Assembly: GCA_963798805.1 (NCBI GenBank)
Contig: CAWCVC010000011.1
Span: forward strand, 710,438-774,437
Source: CAVZCK01 sp963798805
GTDB lineage: Bacteria; Pseudomonadota; Alphaproteobacteria; Rhizobiales; Rhodomicrobiaceae
Direction of reading: 5' to 3'
Length of the DNA: 64,000 nt
Shown: piece after piece, positions 51,271 through 60,860 of the stretch
Layout: the number at the start of each line of letters is the position of its first letter
How positions within the stretch are numbered: position 1 is the first letter of the stretch
Notes under the pieces: model-generated
The model's input: the letters and a program-made list of their open reading frames with translations, nothing else
Databases searched by the model: none
What the model was told of the DNA's origin: nothing
Program-made: the position numbers and the translations under genes

Positions 51271-51767
51271 GGTCGTTGCCGACCTCTTCGCCACGGCCAA
51301 GCGCATTCCGAATGATCTGCGCGAGGCGATAGCGACAATTCCAGGTGTTGGCGGATGTCGAAACACGTCGTCCTTCCGATGCTGCTCGACCTTGCAGATA
51401 TGGCCGAACCGGCAACCGCGACATTGATGCCGTCCCGGACATCGGCACCCAGCATCTCGATCGCGTCTATCTGCACGAGGGGCGTCTACCTGAGCCGTTT
51501 GAGGGCTGGCAGAACCGAATCGCTTTGGTCGGCAGGCTTTGCCGCTATCATTCGAGATTGCATTTCCCTGGCAAATGGTTTCAATGCTGAAACTTATGCG
51601 GGTATTGCCCTATTCCGCCCATTTCTCGCGGACGCGCAATTTCGCCCTTCGCAGGCGTGACTAGGTAGTCGTCCGGATTTCGTCGCTTTCCCGAGCGCTG
51701 AACAGCGTGCTTCCACACCCGAGCCAGCCGGTGTCGTCGGCGGCGCTATCGTCTGCCTCCGTCAATT
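51271..51767. other. about 500 bp between IS1182 and groES without a clear gene
   Basis: Both strands have open frames up to about 100 codons (for example 51345-51660), but they contradict each other and carry no motif. One minus frame (IEMLGADVRDGINVAVAGSA) looks protein-like for 40 residues. The region may contain remnants of a gene hit by the IS. Confidence 0.35.
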
Positions 51768-51794
51768 TTAGCACTCACCTCTTGACACTGCTAA
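51768..51794. promoter_or_regulatory. CIRCE-like HrcA operator in front of groESL
   Basis: TTAGCACTC, nine bases, then CACTGCTAA. The consensus is TTAGCACTC-N9-GAGTGCTAA; the left half matches perfectly and the right half differs at two positions. It overlaps the -35 hexamer of the putative promoter, the position where HrcA blocks transcription. Confidence 0.75.
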
Positions 51795-51809
51795 CAATCT
51801 TCATTAGAT
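51782..51809 (+). promoter_or_regulatory. putative groES promoter
   Basis: TTGACA (51782-51787) and TTAGAT (51804-51809), spacer 16 bp. The -35 is a perfect housekeeping consensus, the -10 weak (3 of 6). It lies inside the CIRCE-like region and about 75 bp before the groES start. The sigma factor is not proven; RpoH use is also possible. Confidence 0.5.
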
Positions 51810-51883
51810 CGCGGCACGGAGGCAGCCGAGCATCAAATCCGCTCCTGCCCTCTCATACCCGGTCATTTTATGGAGGTTCGTCT

Positions 51884-52204
51884 ATGAAGTTTCGTCCACT
51901 TCATGATCGTGTCGTCGTTCGGCGTATCGACGCCGAAATGAAAACCGCTGGCGGCATCATCATCCCCGACACCGCTCAGGAGAAGCCGCAGCAGGGCGAG
52001 ATCGTCGCGGTCGGCCCCGGCGCGCGCGGTGAGGATGGCAAGCTGGTTCCGCCGGACGTGAAGGCGGGTGACCGTGTGCTGTTCGGCAAATGGTCGGGCA
52101 CCGAGGTCAAGATCGACGGCGAGGAGCTCCTGATCATGAAAGAGAGCGACATTATGGGAGTTCTCGAGGACACCGGAGCAAGCGGGAAGAAGAAGGCCGC
52201 TTAA
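51884..52204 (+). CDS. groES: co-chaperonin GroES
   Basis: A 106-aa heptameric lid of the GroEL folding chamber. The sequence begins MKFRPLHDRVVVRRIDAEMK and includes the mobile loop TAGGIIIPDTAQEKPQQG and the end part GTEVKIDGEELLIMKESDIM. It is about ten residues longer than usual at the C-terminus (EDTGASGKKKAA). It is preceded by GGAGG and followed by groEL after 54 bp. ATG 51884 is the obvious start. Confidence 0.96.
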   Translation: MKFRPLHDRVVVRRIDAEMKTAGGIIIPDTAQEKPQQGEIVAVGPGARGEDGKLVPPDVKAGDRVLFGKWSGTEVKIDGEELLIMKESDIMGVLEDTGASGKKKAA

Positions 52205-52258
52205 CATCGACGAAACCCTCCCTCCCATTCCCGATTAGAAGTTCAAGGAGACGAATGA

Positions 52259-53884
52259 ATGTCTGCGAAAGACGTAAGATTTGCTCAAGATGCCCGCGAC
52301 CGGATGCTGCGTGGCGTCGACATTCTTGCCGACGCGGTCAAAGTGACGCTCGGTCCGAAAGGCCGCAATGTCGTGCTCGACAAATCCTTCGGCGCGCCCC
52401 GCATCACCAAGGACGGCGTGACGGTTGCGAAGGAAATCGAGCTTGAGGACAAGTTCGAGAATATGGGCGCCCAGATGGTGCGCGAGGTCGCCTCGAAGAC
52501 CAATGACGTCGCCGGCGATGGCACCACGACAGCCACCATTCTCGCCCAGGCGATTGTCAAGGAAGGCGCCAAATCGGTTGCCGCCGGCGCCAATCCGATG
52601 GACCTGAAGCGCGGCGTCGACATCGCCGTGAACGCCATCGTGAAGGAGCTTGCCGCGAAGGCGAAGAAGATCTCCAACTCGAGCGAAGTGGCCCAGGTCG
52701 GTACCATCTCGGCCAATGGCGACACCGAAATCGGCGCTAAGATCGCAGAAGCGATGGAGAAGGTCGGCAATGAGGGCGTAATCACGGTCGAGGAGTCGAA
52801 GAGCCTTGAGACCGAGCTGGAAGTCGTGGAAGGCATGCAGTTCGACCGCGGCTACATCTCGCCCTATTTCGTCACCGACGCCGAGAAGATGCGCGTCGAG
52901 CTCGAGGATCCGCTGATCCTGATCCATGAGAAGAAGCTGTCGAATCTGCAGGCCATGCTGCCGGTTCTCGAGGCCGTGGTTCAGTCCTCCAAGCCGCTGC
53001 TGATCATCGCCGAGGACGTCGAGGGCGAGGCGCTGGCCACGCTCGTTGTCAACAAGCTGCGCGGCGGCCTGAAAGTCGCTGCCGTCAAAGCCCCGGGCTT
53101 CGGTGATCGCCGCAAGGCCATGCTGCAAGACATCGCGATCCTGACCAGCGGCGAGATGATCTCCGAGGATCTCGGCATCAAGCTTGAGAATGTTACGCTG
53201 GCCATGCTTGGCCGCGCCAAGAAGGTCGTGATTACCAAGGACGACACAACCATCATCGACGGTGCTGGCGACAAGAAGGACATCGAGGCCCGCGTCGGCC
53301 AGATCAAGCAGCAGATCGAGGAGACCACCTCCGACTATGACAAGGAGAAGCTGCAGGAACGTCTGGCGAAGCTCGCCGGCGGCGTTGCCGTCCTCCGTGT
53401 CGGCGGCGCGACCGAGGTCGAGGTGAAGGAGAAGAAGGACCGCGTCGACGACGCGCTTAACGCGACCCGGGCGGCCGTCGAGGAAGGTATCGTGCCTGGC
53501 GGCGGTGTGGCTCTGCTCCGCGCGATCAAGGTGCTTGACGGGCTCAAGGTCGACGACGAGGACCAGAAGGCCGGCGTCAATATCGTCCGCAAGGCGATCC
53601 AGTCTCCAGCTCGCATCATCGCTGCGAATGCTGGCGAAGATGGCGCGGTGATCGCCGGCAAGATCCTCGAAAGGGACGAGTACAATTTCGGCTACAACGC
53701 CCAGTCTGGCGAATATGGCGACCTCGTCGCTCAGGGCGTGATCGATCCGGTCAAGGTGGTGCGCACTGCCCTGCAGGACGCCGCGTCAGTGGCCGGTCTG
53801 CTCATCACCACCGAGGCGATGATCGCCGAGAAGCCGAAGAAGGAAACGCCGGCTCCGGCCATGCCGGGCGGCATGGACTACTAA
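52259..53884 (+). CDS. groEL: chaperonin GroEL
   Basis: The 541-aa ATP-dependent folding chaperone. Typical stretches: VKVTLGPKGRNVVLDKSFGA, DVAGDGTTTATILAQAIVKE (ATP site), the apical domain with FDRGYISPYFVTDAEKMRVE, and the C-terminal end KKETPAPAMPGGMDY with a shortened GGM motif. AAGGAG stands before the ATG. One groESL copy is in this window; many Hyphomicrobiales have several. Confidence 0.97.
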   Translation: MSAKDVRFAQDARDRMLRGVDILADAVKVTLGPKGRNVVLDKSFGAPRITKDGVTVAKEIELEDKFENMGAQMVREVASKTNDVAGDGTTTATILAQAIVKEGAKSVAAGANPMDLKRGVDIAVNAIVKELAAKAKKISNSSEVAQVGTISANGDTEIGAKIAEAMEKVGNEGVITVEESKSLETELEVVEGMQFDRGYISPYFVTDAEKMRVELEDPLILIHEKKLSNLQAMLPVLEAVVQSSKPLLIIAEDVEGEALATLVVNKLRGGLKVAAVKAPGFGDRRKAMLQDIAILTSGEMISEDLGIKLENVTLAMLGRAKKVVITKDDTTIIDGAGDKKDIEARVGQIKQQIEETTSDYDKEKLQERLAKLAGGVAVLRVGGATEVEVKEKKDRVDDALNATRAAVEEGIVPGGGVALLRAIKVLDGLKVDDEDQKAGVNIVRKAIQSPARIIAANAGEDGAVIAGKILERDEYNFGYNAQSGEYGDLVAQGVIDPVKVVRTALQDAASVAGLLITTEAMIAEKPKKETPAPAMPGGMDY

Positions 53885-53912
53885 CGGTCCGATTTCCCCG
53901 AGAAACATGCGG

Positions 53913-53942
53913 AGGCCCGCCACTGGCGGGCCTTCTGCTTTT
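53913..53942 (+). terminator. rho-independent terminator of groESL
   Basis: AGGCCCGCC, loop ACT, GGCGGGCCT then TTCTGCTTTTG. A 9-bp GC-rich stem and a T-rich tail about 30 bp after the groEL stop. Confidence 0.85.
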
Positions 53943-53961
53943 GCAGGAACTCCGGGCCAGA

Positions 53962-54609
53962 TCAGACGGAGCGCTTGCGCAGGAAAAGCGTCAGCACCAG
54001 CCCTGCGACGAAGCCGCCGATATGCGCCATATAGGCGATGCCGCCGAGATCGGAATTCTGCGCCGTCCGGGCGATGACGCCGACGCCGCTGATGAACTGC
54101 AGCACGATCCAGAAGCCGATTACGAAGATCGCCGGAACCTGCGTCACGCCATAGCCGATGACGACGGTCACGCGGCCGCGCGGAAAAAGCACCAGATAGG
54201 CCGCCAGCACACCCGCAATGGCGCCCGAAGCGCCGAGATTGGGGACATTCGCACCCGGCATCACCGCGAATTGGGCGAAAGTCGCCGCAATTCCGCAGGC
54301 GAGATAGAACAGCAGAAATCTCAAGGAGCCGAAATTGTCTTCGACATTGTCGCCGAAGATCCAGAGATAAAGCATATTGCCGATGAGATGCAGCCAGCTT
54401 CCATGCATGAACATCGCGGTGAATACGGTCGGGAACTCACCGGCCGGATTGATCGAGAAGTCGCGCGGAACAAACGCCCAATGCCGGACGAAGGTATTGC
54501 CGCGGTTCAGCTCCAGAAGAAAGACGAGCACATTGGCTATGATGAGAAGATAGGTAATGATGGGAATGCTGCGCCGCGCGCTGTCGTCGTCGCCGATCGG
54601 AATGACCAT
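53962..54609 (-). CDS. rhomboid-family intramembrane serine protease, second copy
   Basis: A 215-aa membrane protease. The catalytic Ser is in NLGASGAIAGVLAAYLVLFP and the His in AYMAHIGGFVAGLVLTLF; HGSWLHLIGNMLYLWIFGDN is also conserved. The core resembles the copy at 20429 (FGDNVED, ASGA(V/I)AGV). Start ATG 54609, since the upstream frame to 54972 looks non-coding. It is convergent with groEL. Substrate unknown. Confidence 0.9.
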   Translation of the reverse strand: MVIPIGDDDSARRSIPIITYLLIIANVLVFLLELNRGNTFVRHWAFVPRDFSINPAGEFPTVFTAMFMHGSWLHLIGNMLYLWIFGDNVEDNFGSLRFLLFYLACGIAATFAQFAVMPGANVPNLGASGAIAGVLAAYLVLFPRGRVTVVIGYGVTQVPAIFVIGFWIVLQFISGVGVIARTAQNSDLGGIAYMAHIGGFVAGLVLTLFLRKRSV

Positions 54610-54806
54610 TCTGCCTCTCCGGAGCTGCCCTCGTGAATGCGTTTCCGCAAACATGATGCACTGACCGCAGCATAAACGCACGCAGCGAGTTGCGCCTGTG
54701 CAAAGGCAGCCGGGAGGCAGGCCTGCTTGATGGGCGCAAAGAGGATCGAAGGGCGGCCGCGTCTTGTGTATGCCGATAGCATCGACCTGTGCAAAGGCCG
54801 TTCGAT

Positions 54807-55744
54807 ATGGACACTCTGCTTCTGACGCGCTCGGAAGTCGCGCAATTGCTCGAGCCGCAACGGCTGCTGGCGGCTTTGCGCGAGGCGTTTGCCGCCTATT
54901 CGACCGGCCGCAGCGTCGACGCGATGCGCATTCCCATGGCCCTCCCTGCGGGCGAGGTGCCTGTCGGCGCATCGGGCATGCTGCTGGCGCCGGGGTTGGG
55001 GCCAGGCATTCCCGCCTATTCCGTCAAGGTCCACGCCAAATTTCCGGGCAGCGATCCGGCAATCCGCGGCGTTCTGGTGCTGAATGATCTCACAACCGGA
55101 GCGCCGCTTGCGCTGATGGAGAGCAGGCACCTGACGGCGTTACGGACCGGGCTCGCCGGTGCTCTCGGCGCAGAGGTGCTGTCGCGTCTGACGGCGCGAT
55201 GCGTGGTGATCATCGGTGCGGGCGCGCAGGGCCGGTCGCAATTAGCGGCGCTGCGCCTGGTGCGTCAGATCACGGCGGTCCGCGTGTTCGACAACTTCCC
55301 CGGCGCGGCAGAGCGCTTCGCATCCGATCCGGCCTGCGACGGCTGGCGGTCAACGTCTGTGTGTCTCTGGAAGAGGTGCTTGACGGAGCCGACATCGTTG
55401 TCACCGCGACCTGGGCCAAAGAGCCGTTCCTGTTCCGGCACCATTTGCGGCCCGGCTTGCACATCACCACGCTCGGTCCTGATCAGCCGGACAAATGCGA
55501 GGTTGCGGCCGACGCCTTGCGCCGCGAAGGTGGTGGTCGATGACCGGCGCCTGGCCGTCGAGATGGGAGCCGTCGGAGGCGCAGGCTTCGGGCGCGAGGC
55601 GTTCGCCCCGGTAGGGAGAGCGATGAAGAGGTGACCGTATTCGGCAGCGTTGGCCTGGCGTTTCAGGATCTCGCCGCCGGCTGGCTCGCCTATAATCTGG
55701 CGCGGGAGGCCGGGATCGGCCGCAGCATCGACCTGATGCCGTGA
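54807..55744 (+). pseudogene. ornithine cyclodeaminase/mu-crystallin family, several frameshifts
   Basis: An enzyme-family remnant of the NAD-binding OCD type. The first 180 residues are intact (LLLTRSEVAQLLEPQRLLAA, VPVGASGMLLAPGLGPGIPA, VVIIGAGAQGRSQLAALRLV). After about 55340 the frame moves: DGADIVVTATWAKEPFLFRH continues in the +1 frame to about 55540, then KVVVDDRRLAVEMGAVG returns, and DEEVTVFGSVGLAFQDLAAG is in another frame up to the stop at 55742-55744. At least three shifts are needed, so no functional protein is expected unless the sequence has errors. Confidence 0.8.
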
Positions 55745-56382
55745 CGCGGCGCAGGCGTCCGCTGGGCTGTGCGGTCGAATTTCGCGGCTGATGTCACCAT
55801 GATTGTAGGGTTCCAGCCAATATCTCCTAATATATCTTTCAGCATGCTGAACATTTGCGCGACGCCCCCGCTGGCTTCGGCAGATTGTCTTGAAACTGGT
55901 CTGAGCATAATCACTGATTTGATTAAATCCGATGATATGATAAACTCCTGGATTTCCTGAAACTCTATCACACGAACGTTGTACTCCATTCACCCGCTTG
56001 TGCAGTTGAATTAAACTGAATTCGGCGACGATGGACGTATTCTGGCTTTAGTCCGCCGCCCTCTTCATGTACGATCCTCATACGGGGATCGTGCGGGGCT
56101 CCCACCGTCCGGAGCTTGAGGCTTCCGCTTCTGGCGGGCCGGCTTTCCGCGCGGCGCAGCTGATGCGACAGGCTGCTGCGGTTCCTGAGATCGGGAAGCG
56201 TTTGGCAAAAAGTCTGACCGCGAAACAGGCTCTTGAAGCCGGCTCCGGCTTGAGCAAAATCAGCTCGTCGTGTGGGTAGCGATCATGGCCGCCGCGCCAT
56301 GATGGCCTCTCTGCGCGCCGATCCTCCGTTTGGATGGCATGCCGGCCCAGGCGCCGGGCAAACCGGGAGGTGAGATCGAATC
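55745..56382. other. about 640 bp without a firm gene, upstream of the glycine methyltransferase
   Basis: AT-rich at 55780-56020. A minus-strand frame (55690-55989) contains protein-like VIEFQEIQEFIISSDLIKSV, and a plus frame (56067-56279) LIKE-rich in Ala; neither has a support beyond length. This could be the promoter region of the methyltransferase gene. No riboswitch fold is evident. Confidence 0.35.
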
Positions 56383-58074
56383 GTGGCACAGTCTTTAGCG
56401 AGAGATTCGAACGTGGAGCTGCGGCTCCGCGCCCAGACCTACAGCGACAACCCGATTGCCGATCGCAAAACGGATCTTTATCGCGGTGAATACGTCAAGA
56501 GTTTCGTCGAGAAGTGGGACGAGCTGATCGACTGGGACGCGCGCGCCCTCTCGGAGGGGCAGTTTTTCATCGACATCCTGCGCGCCAGGGGCAAGTCGTC
56601 CGTGCTCGACGTGGCGACCGGAACCGGCTTTCATTCGGTGCGCCTGACTGCGGCCGGCTTCAATGTAACGAGCGCCGACGGTTCCGCCGCGATGCTCGCC
56701 AAAGCCTTCGAAAACGGCCAGCGGCGCAGCCTCATCCTGAAAACTGTGCAGGCGGATTGGCGCTGGCTCAACCGGGACATCAACGGCAAATATGACGCCA
56801 TCATCTGTCTCGGCAATTCCTTCACCCATCTCCACAACGAGCAGGACCGCCGCCGCGCGTTCGCCGAATTCTACGCCGCACTGAAGCATGACGGCATCCT
56901 CATCATCGATCAGCGCAATTACGATCACATGCTCGATCACGGCTTCAAGACGAAGCACAAATATTACTATTGCGGCGATCGCGTCTCGGCCGAGCCCGAA
57001 TATATCGACAACGGCCTCGTCCGCTTCAAATACAGTTTCCCGGACGGCGCAGCTTACACGCTCAACCTGTTCCCTCTGCGCAAGAATTATATGCGCAAGC
57101 TTCTGAAAGAGGCCGGCTTCGAACGCGTTCGAACCTATGGCGATTTTCAGGAGACCTACCAGGAGAACGATCCCGATTTCTTCATCCATATCGCCGAGAA
57201 ATCGTCGATGCCGACGGCGCGCGGGATCGCGCGGAACGGTTCGGGCGGCACAGTCGAAACGCGTTCGGATGCCGAGGCCTATTACGACAGCGAGGACGCC
57301 AACGCCTTCTATTCCCAGATCTGGGGCGGCGAGGACCTGCATATCGGCTGCTACGAGAAAACGCAGGACATCAAGGCGGCGAGCACCGAGACCGTCGACC
57401 GGATGGCGCGCAGTCTCGGCAGGTTGGACGCCGGCACGCGCGTCCTCGACATCGGCGCAGGCTATGGCGGCTCGGCCCGGCGTCTGGCGCAGACATTCGG
57501 CTGCGAGGTGTGCTGTCTCAATATCTCCGAGGCGCAGAACGACACCAACCGCTACAAGAATCGCCGCGCCGGGCTTCAGGACAAGATTGGCGTGGTGCAC
57601 GGCGTGTTCGAGAACATCCCCGAGCTGGACGCCAGCTTTGACGTGGTCTGGTCGCAGGACGCGATCCTGCATTCGGACCAGCGCGAGAAGGTCTTGCGCG
57701 AGGTCTGGCGCGTGTTGAAACCGGGCGGCGAGTTCGTTTTCACCGACCCGATGCAGGCCGACGATGTGCCGGCCGGCGTGCTTCAGCCGGTCTATGACCG
57801 CCTCAATCTGACGAGCCTGGGCTCTTTCCGCTTCTATCGCGACACCGCTGAGGCTATCGGCTTTGAGGTGGTCGATCAGATCAAGATGACGGAAGACCTG
57901 CGGACACACTACGCACGTGTGCGCGAGGAGCTTCAGAGCCGCTATAGCGAGCTTTCGGAGGACGCTTCAAAAGACTATCTGGATAAGATGCTGGTCGGCC
58001 TGGAGAACTGGGTGAAGGCCGCCGATAGCGGCCATCTCGCCTGGGGCATTCAGCGCTTCCGTAAGCCGGCCTGA
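56383..58074 (+). CDS. glycine/sarcosine plus dimethylglycine N-methyltransferase fusion
   Basis: A 563-aa SAM-dependent enzyme with two methyltransferase domains that can make glycine betaine from glycine in three steps. Domain 1 (about residues 1-275): SAM loop VLDVATGTGFHSVRLTAAG, then CLGNSFTHLHNEQDRRRAF. Domain 2 (about 290-563): AYYDSEDANAFYSQIWGGED, LDIGAGYGGSARRLAQTFG and EVWRVLKPGGEFVFTDPMQA, as in sarcosine/dimethylglycine methyltransferases. The start is GTG 56383. Betaine serves as osmoprotectant. Other bacteria encode the domains separately; fusion is known in some. Confidence 0.88.
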   Translation: MAQSLARDSNVELRLRAQTYSDNPIADRKTDLYRGEYVKSFVEKWDELIDWDARALSEGQFFIDILRARGKSSVLDVATGTGFHSVRLTAAGFNVTSADGSAAMLAKAFENGQRRSLILKTVQADWRWLNRDINGKYDAIICLGNSFTHLHNEQDRRRAFAEFYAALKHDGILIIDQRNYDHMLDHGFKTKHKYYYCGDRVSAEPEYIDNGLVRFKYSFPDGAAYTLNLFPLRKNYMRKLLKEAGFERVRTYGDFQETYQENDPDFFIHIAEKSSMPTARGIARNGSGGTVETRSDAEAYYDSEDANAFYSQIWGGEDLHIGCYEKTQDIKAASTETVDRMARSLGRLDAGTRVLDIGAGYGGSARRLAQTFGCEVCCLNISEAQNDTNRYKNRRAGLQDKIGVVHGVFENIPELDASFDVVWSQDAILHSDQREKVLREVWRVLKPGGEFVFTDPMQADDVPAGVLQPVYDRLNLTSLGSFRFYRDTAEAIGFEVVDQIKMTEDLRTHYARVREELQSRYSELSEDASKDYLDKMLVGLENWVKAADSGHLAWGIQRFRKPA

Positions 58075-58132
58075 GCCAGTACCCCGAAAGAAATCCCGCT
58101 CGCCACTGAGCGGGCCTCGATCCTCACGAAGA

Positions 58133-59524
58133 TCAGCTGTAGCGAAGCGGCTTCTGGCCCAGCGTCGTCACCTTGAGCGGCATGCCGCCTCGCGGCTGCA
58201 AGGTCACGCGCGAGACCGGCTCCGGATTGTGCCGGCCGTCCCATTCGAAACGCGCGCCGCGGATGAGTGTTGCCAGAATGACCGTCGCCTCCGCCATGGC
58301 GAAAGAATTGCCCAGGCAAATGCGCGGGCCGGCGCCGAAAGGCATGAACTGCGTGCGCGGATAGCCGGCCTCACGCTCCGGCGAAAAGCGGGTCGGGTCG
58401 AAACGGCCCGGATCGGCCCAGAGTTGCTTGTGCCGGTGAATGCAGAAGATCGGGATGATGGTGATGCTGCCCGCCGGGACCTGCATTCCGGCAAGCTCGA
58501 TCGGCTTGCAGGCGAAGCGCGACATCACCGGCACGGGCGGGTAAAGCCGCATGGATTCCTTCAATACCTGCTGAGTCAGCCGCAGCTCGTTCACATGGCC
58601 GGCCTCGATCCGGCCTTCGCCGCAGACAGAGGCGACCTCGGCGCGGACAGTCTCCTGCCATCCAGGCGAGCGCGAAAGCAGATAGAGCGTCCAGGCCAGC
58701 CCGCGCGATGTCGTCTCATGGCCGGCTTCGAGCAGCGTCAGCAGATTGTTGATGAGCTGGTCCATGCTCATCGGCTCGCCGGTCTCCGGATCACGCGCCG
58801 CGAGCAAGCGGCCGAGCAGATCCTCGCCCTCGCCGCCTTCCGCCTTCCGCCGCGCGATGATGGCATGCACGGAGCCGCGCAGTTGCTCCGCTGAGCGCTT
58901 CAGCATCCAGCTTGCCGGATGCGGCATCCACTGCGGCAGCCGCAACAGGCCGTACATGATGTCCCAGGAAATATGATTGAGGCTTTGGGCGGTCACGCGC
59001 TTGATGATCGCGGCCTCGCTCGGCTCGCCGCCCTTGAGCATGGTGCGCGCGATGACGGAGAAGGTCGCCTCGGTCATGGCATGGTCGATCCGCTGAATGC
59101 TGCCCGGCTCCGCCTGCCGCCACTTCGCCAGCAGCTCCTCCGCCGGTTCGGCCATGCTCGGCACATAGTTCAGGATTTCCGACGGCCGGAACAGCGGCGC
59201 CATGGTCCGTCGCTGCCAGCGCCAGAGTTGGCCATCCGAGCTCAGCACACCATCCTTCAGCGTGCGCCGGAAAACGCGCTTCTCCGCCGGCGTCTTGATG
59301 AAATCGGCCGCACGCCTAATCAGGATCTCCTCGACCAGGTCCGGCCGGGTGACCCAGAAGATCGGCGAATTCCGCCGCTTCAGCGCCATGATCGGCTCTT
59401 CATAGGCGCCCTGCGGCAGCGCCAAGAGCGGGTTCTTGAGGAAGCGGAAGACAAATTTCCTGAGCGGCAGCGGCCGGGGCGGCGGCGTTACAGTCGGCGG
59501 GTAGAGGGCCTCGGCGATGGTCAT
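58133..59524 (-). CDS. cytochrome P450
   Basis: A 463-aa P450. I-helix: LEAGHETTSRGLAWTLYLLS; K-helix ExxR: VLKESMRLYPPVPVMSR; heme loop: FMPFGAGPRICLGNSFAMAE with the cysteine ligand. The N-terminus lacks a membrane anchor, so it is a soluble CYP with external reductase partners. Redox partners are not adjacent. Substrate unknown; the motif set resembles CYP families for fatty acids or terpenes, without firm basis. It is convergent with the methyltransferase fusion. Confidence 0.92.
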   Translation of the reverse strand: MTIAEALYPPTVTPPPRPLPLRKFVFRFLKNPLLALPQGAYEEPIMALKRRNSPIFWVTRPDLVEEILIRRAADFIKTPAEKRVFRRTLKDGVLSSDGQLWRWQRRTMAPLFRPSEILNYVPSMAEPAEELLAKWRQAEPGSIQRIDHAMTEATFSVIARTMLKGGEPSEAAIIKRVTAQSLNHISWDIMYGLLRLPQWMPHPASWMLKRSAEQLRGSVHAIIARRKAEGGEGEDLLGRLLAARDPETGEPMSMDQLINNLLTLLEAGHETTSRGLAWTLYLLSRSPGWQETVRAEVASVCGEGRIEAGHVNELRLTQQVLKESMRLYPPVPVMSRFACKPIELAGMQVPAGSITIIPIFCIHRHKQLWADPGRFDPTRFSPEREAGYPRTQFMPFGAGPRICLGNSFAMAEATVILATLIRGARFEWDGRHNPEPVSRVTLQPRGGMPLKVTTLGQKPLRYS

Positions 59525-59682
59525 TGCAAGGGGCTCCGTCTGATCAGCACATCCATTATATAACGCTTGACGACCGCCGATCCCATCGCTCGGTTCACGC
59601 GATTGAGCGGGGGCGGAGATTAACTAAAGGGTTGTGCTCCCGGCGAGGCTCGCTTAAGCCTCGGGCTCAAAAAGGAGCAAGA

Positions 59683-60777
59683 ATGAAAGCGCTCACCGTT
59701 GGCGGCGCGATGGTCGATTCCATCGCCATCATCAATTCCGACAGCATCGAACGCATGACCATGCGCAATGCTGACGCCTCCTTCCTGTTGCTCGAGGAAG
59801 GCCGCAAGACCGAGGCGGAGGAAATTTCCACCCATCCGGGCGGCGGCGCGGTCAATGCGGCCATCGCCATGGCGCGGCTCGGCCTCGATGTCTCGGCCAT
59901 CGTCAAGCTGGGCATGGACCAGCGCGCCGATGTCATCCTCGCCAAGCTCGAAGGGGAGGGCGTGTCGACCCGCTGGATCACGCGCGACTCGCGCATGCCG
60001 ACCGGCGCGTCGGTGCTGATCTCATCGCATGACCGGAACGCGGCCATCTTCACTTTCCGCGGCGCCAATACGCTTCTGTCCATGGAGGACATCAAGCGGG
60101 AGGCTTTCTCGGTCGATCTCGTCTACATCTCCAGCCTCAGCAACCAGTCCGCCGATTCCTTCCCCGATCTGGTCAGGGGGGCCAAGCAGGCAGACTGTAA
60201 GGTCGCGGCCAATCCCGGCATCCGCCAGCTCACGGCGCGCGGCCACGCCTTCCTGGAAACTGTCGGCTCGGTCGATATTCTCGTCGTCAATCGCGCCGAG
60301 GCCAACGCGCTGGTGCCGGTGATTTCGGCAATGGCAGGGGAGGGAGGCCCAGCCCTGCCGCTGGAGCCGGACGAGGAGATCCCCGATCTGATCCGGCGCG
60401 GACTGTCTTCGGGCGGCTTCGGCATCACGCTCATGCGCTTCTTCCAGTCGCTCCTGGGGACCGGAGCCGGCATGGTCGTCGTTACGGATGGCCGGCGCGG
60501 CGCCTTCGTGGCGACCGAGGGCAAGGTCATTCACTGTCCGGCGGTGGCGACAGAGGTCGTGGGTACGACGGGCGCGGGCGACGCTTTCGCGTCGACCTTC
60601 GTCGCGCTGATCGGGCTCGGCTGGCCGCTCGATCGGGCGCTGAAGGCCGCGACGCTGAACTCGGCCGCCGTTGTCCGGCACGCCGACACGCAGAGCGGGC
60701 TGAAGAAGCTTGCCGAGCTTCAGGATTTGGTGGCCCAGGATGGTGATCTGCGCATCCGCGAATGGGGGATGGACTGA
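59683..60777 (+). CDS. PfkB-family carbohydrate/nucleoside kinase
   Basis: A 364-aa ribokinase-fold kinase. Substrate region HPGGGAVNAAIAMARLGLDV, lid region, and the ATP-site EVVGTTGAGDAFASTFVALI with the catalytic Asp in GAGD. The substrate (sugar, nucleoside or 2-keto-3-deoxygluconate) cannot be told. ATG 59683 follows AAGGAG. A GC-rich hairpin is 20 bp downstream. Confidence 0.88.
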   Translation: MKALTVGGAMVDSIAIINSDSIERMTMRNADASFLLLEEGRKTEAEEISTHPGGGAVNAAIAMARLGLDVSAIVKLGMDQRADVILAKLEGEGVSTRWITRDSRMPTGASVLISSHDRNAAIFTFRGANTLLSMEDIKREAFSVDLVYISSLSNQSADSFPDLVRGAKQADCKVAANPGIRQLTARGHAFLETVGSVDILVVNRAEANALVPVISAMAGEGGPALPLEPDEEIPDLIRRGLSSGGFGITLMRFFQSLLGTGAGMVVVTDGRRGAFVATEGKVIHCPAVATEVVGTTGAGDAFASTFVALIGLGWPLDRALKAATLNSAAVVRHADTQSGLKKLAELQDLVAQDGDLRIREWGMD

Positions 60778-60797
60778 GAGTGGTGCCCCTCAACGAA

Positions 60798-60822
60798 GAA
60801 ACCGGCCGCAAGGGCCGGTTTC
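60798..60822 (+). terminator. hairpin after the PfkB kinase gene
   Basis: GAAACCGGCC, loop GCAAG, GGCCGGTTTC: a 10-bp stem followed by only scattered T (GCACTTCTG). Probably a weak rho-independent terminator. Confidence 0.65.
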
Positions 60823-60860
60823 GCACTTCTGTCAATCACGCGGATTGAGCAACGCTGAAT

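Noticed and set aside
51252..51660. Possible gene after IS1182
   Set aside because: Open frames on both strands without family signal; kept as an unassigned region.
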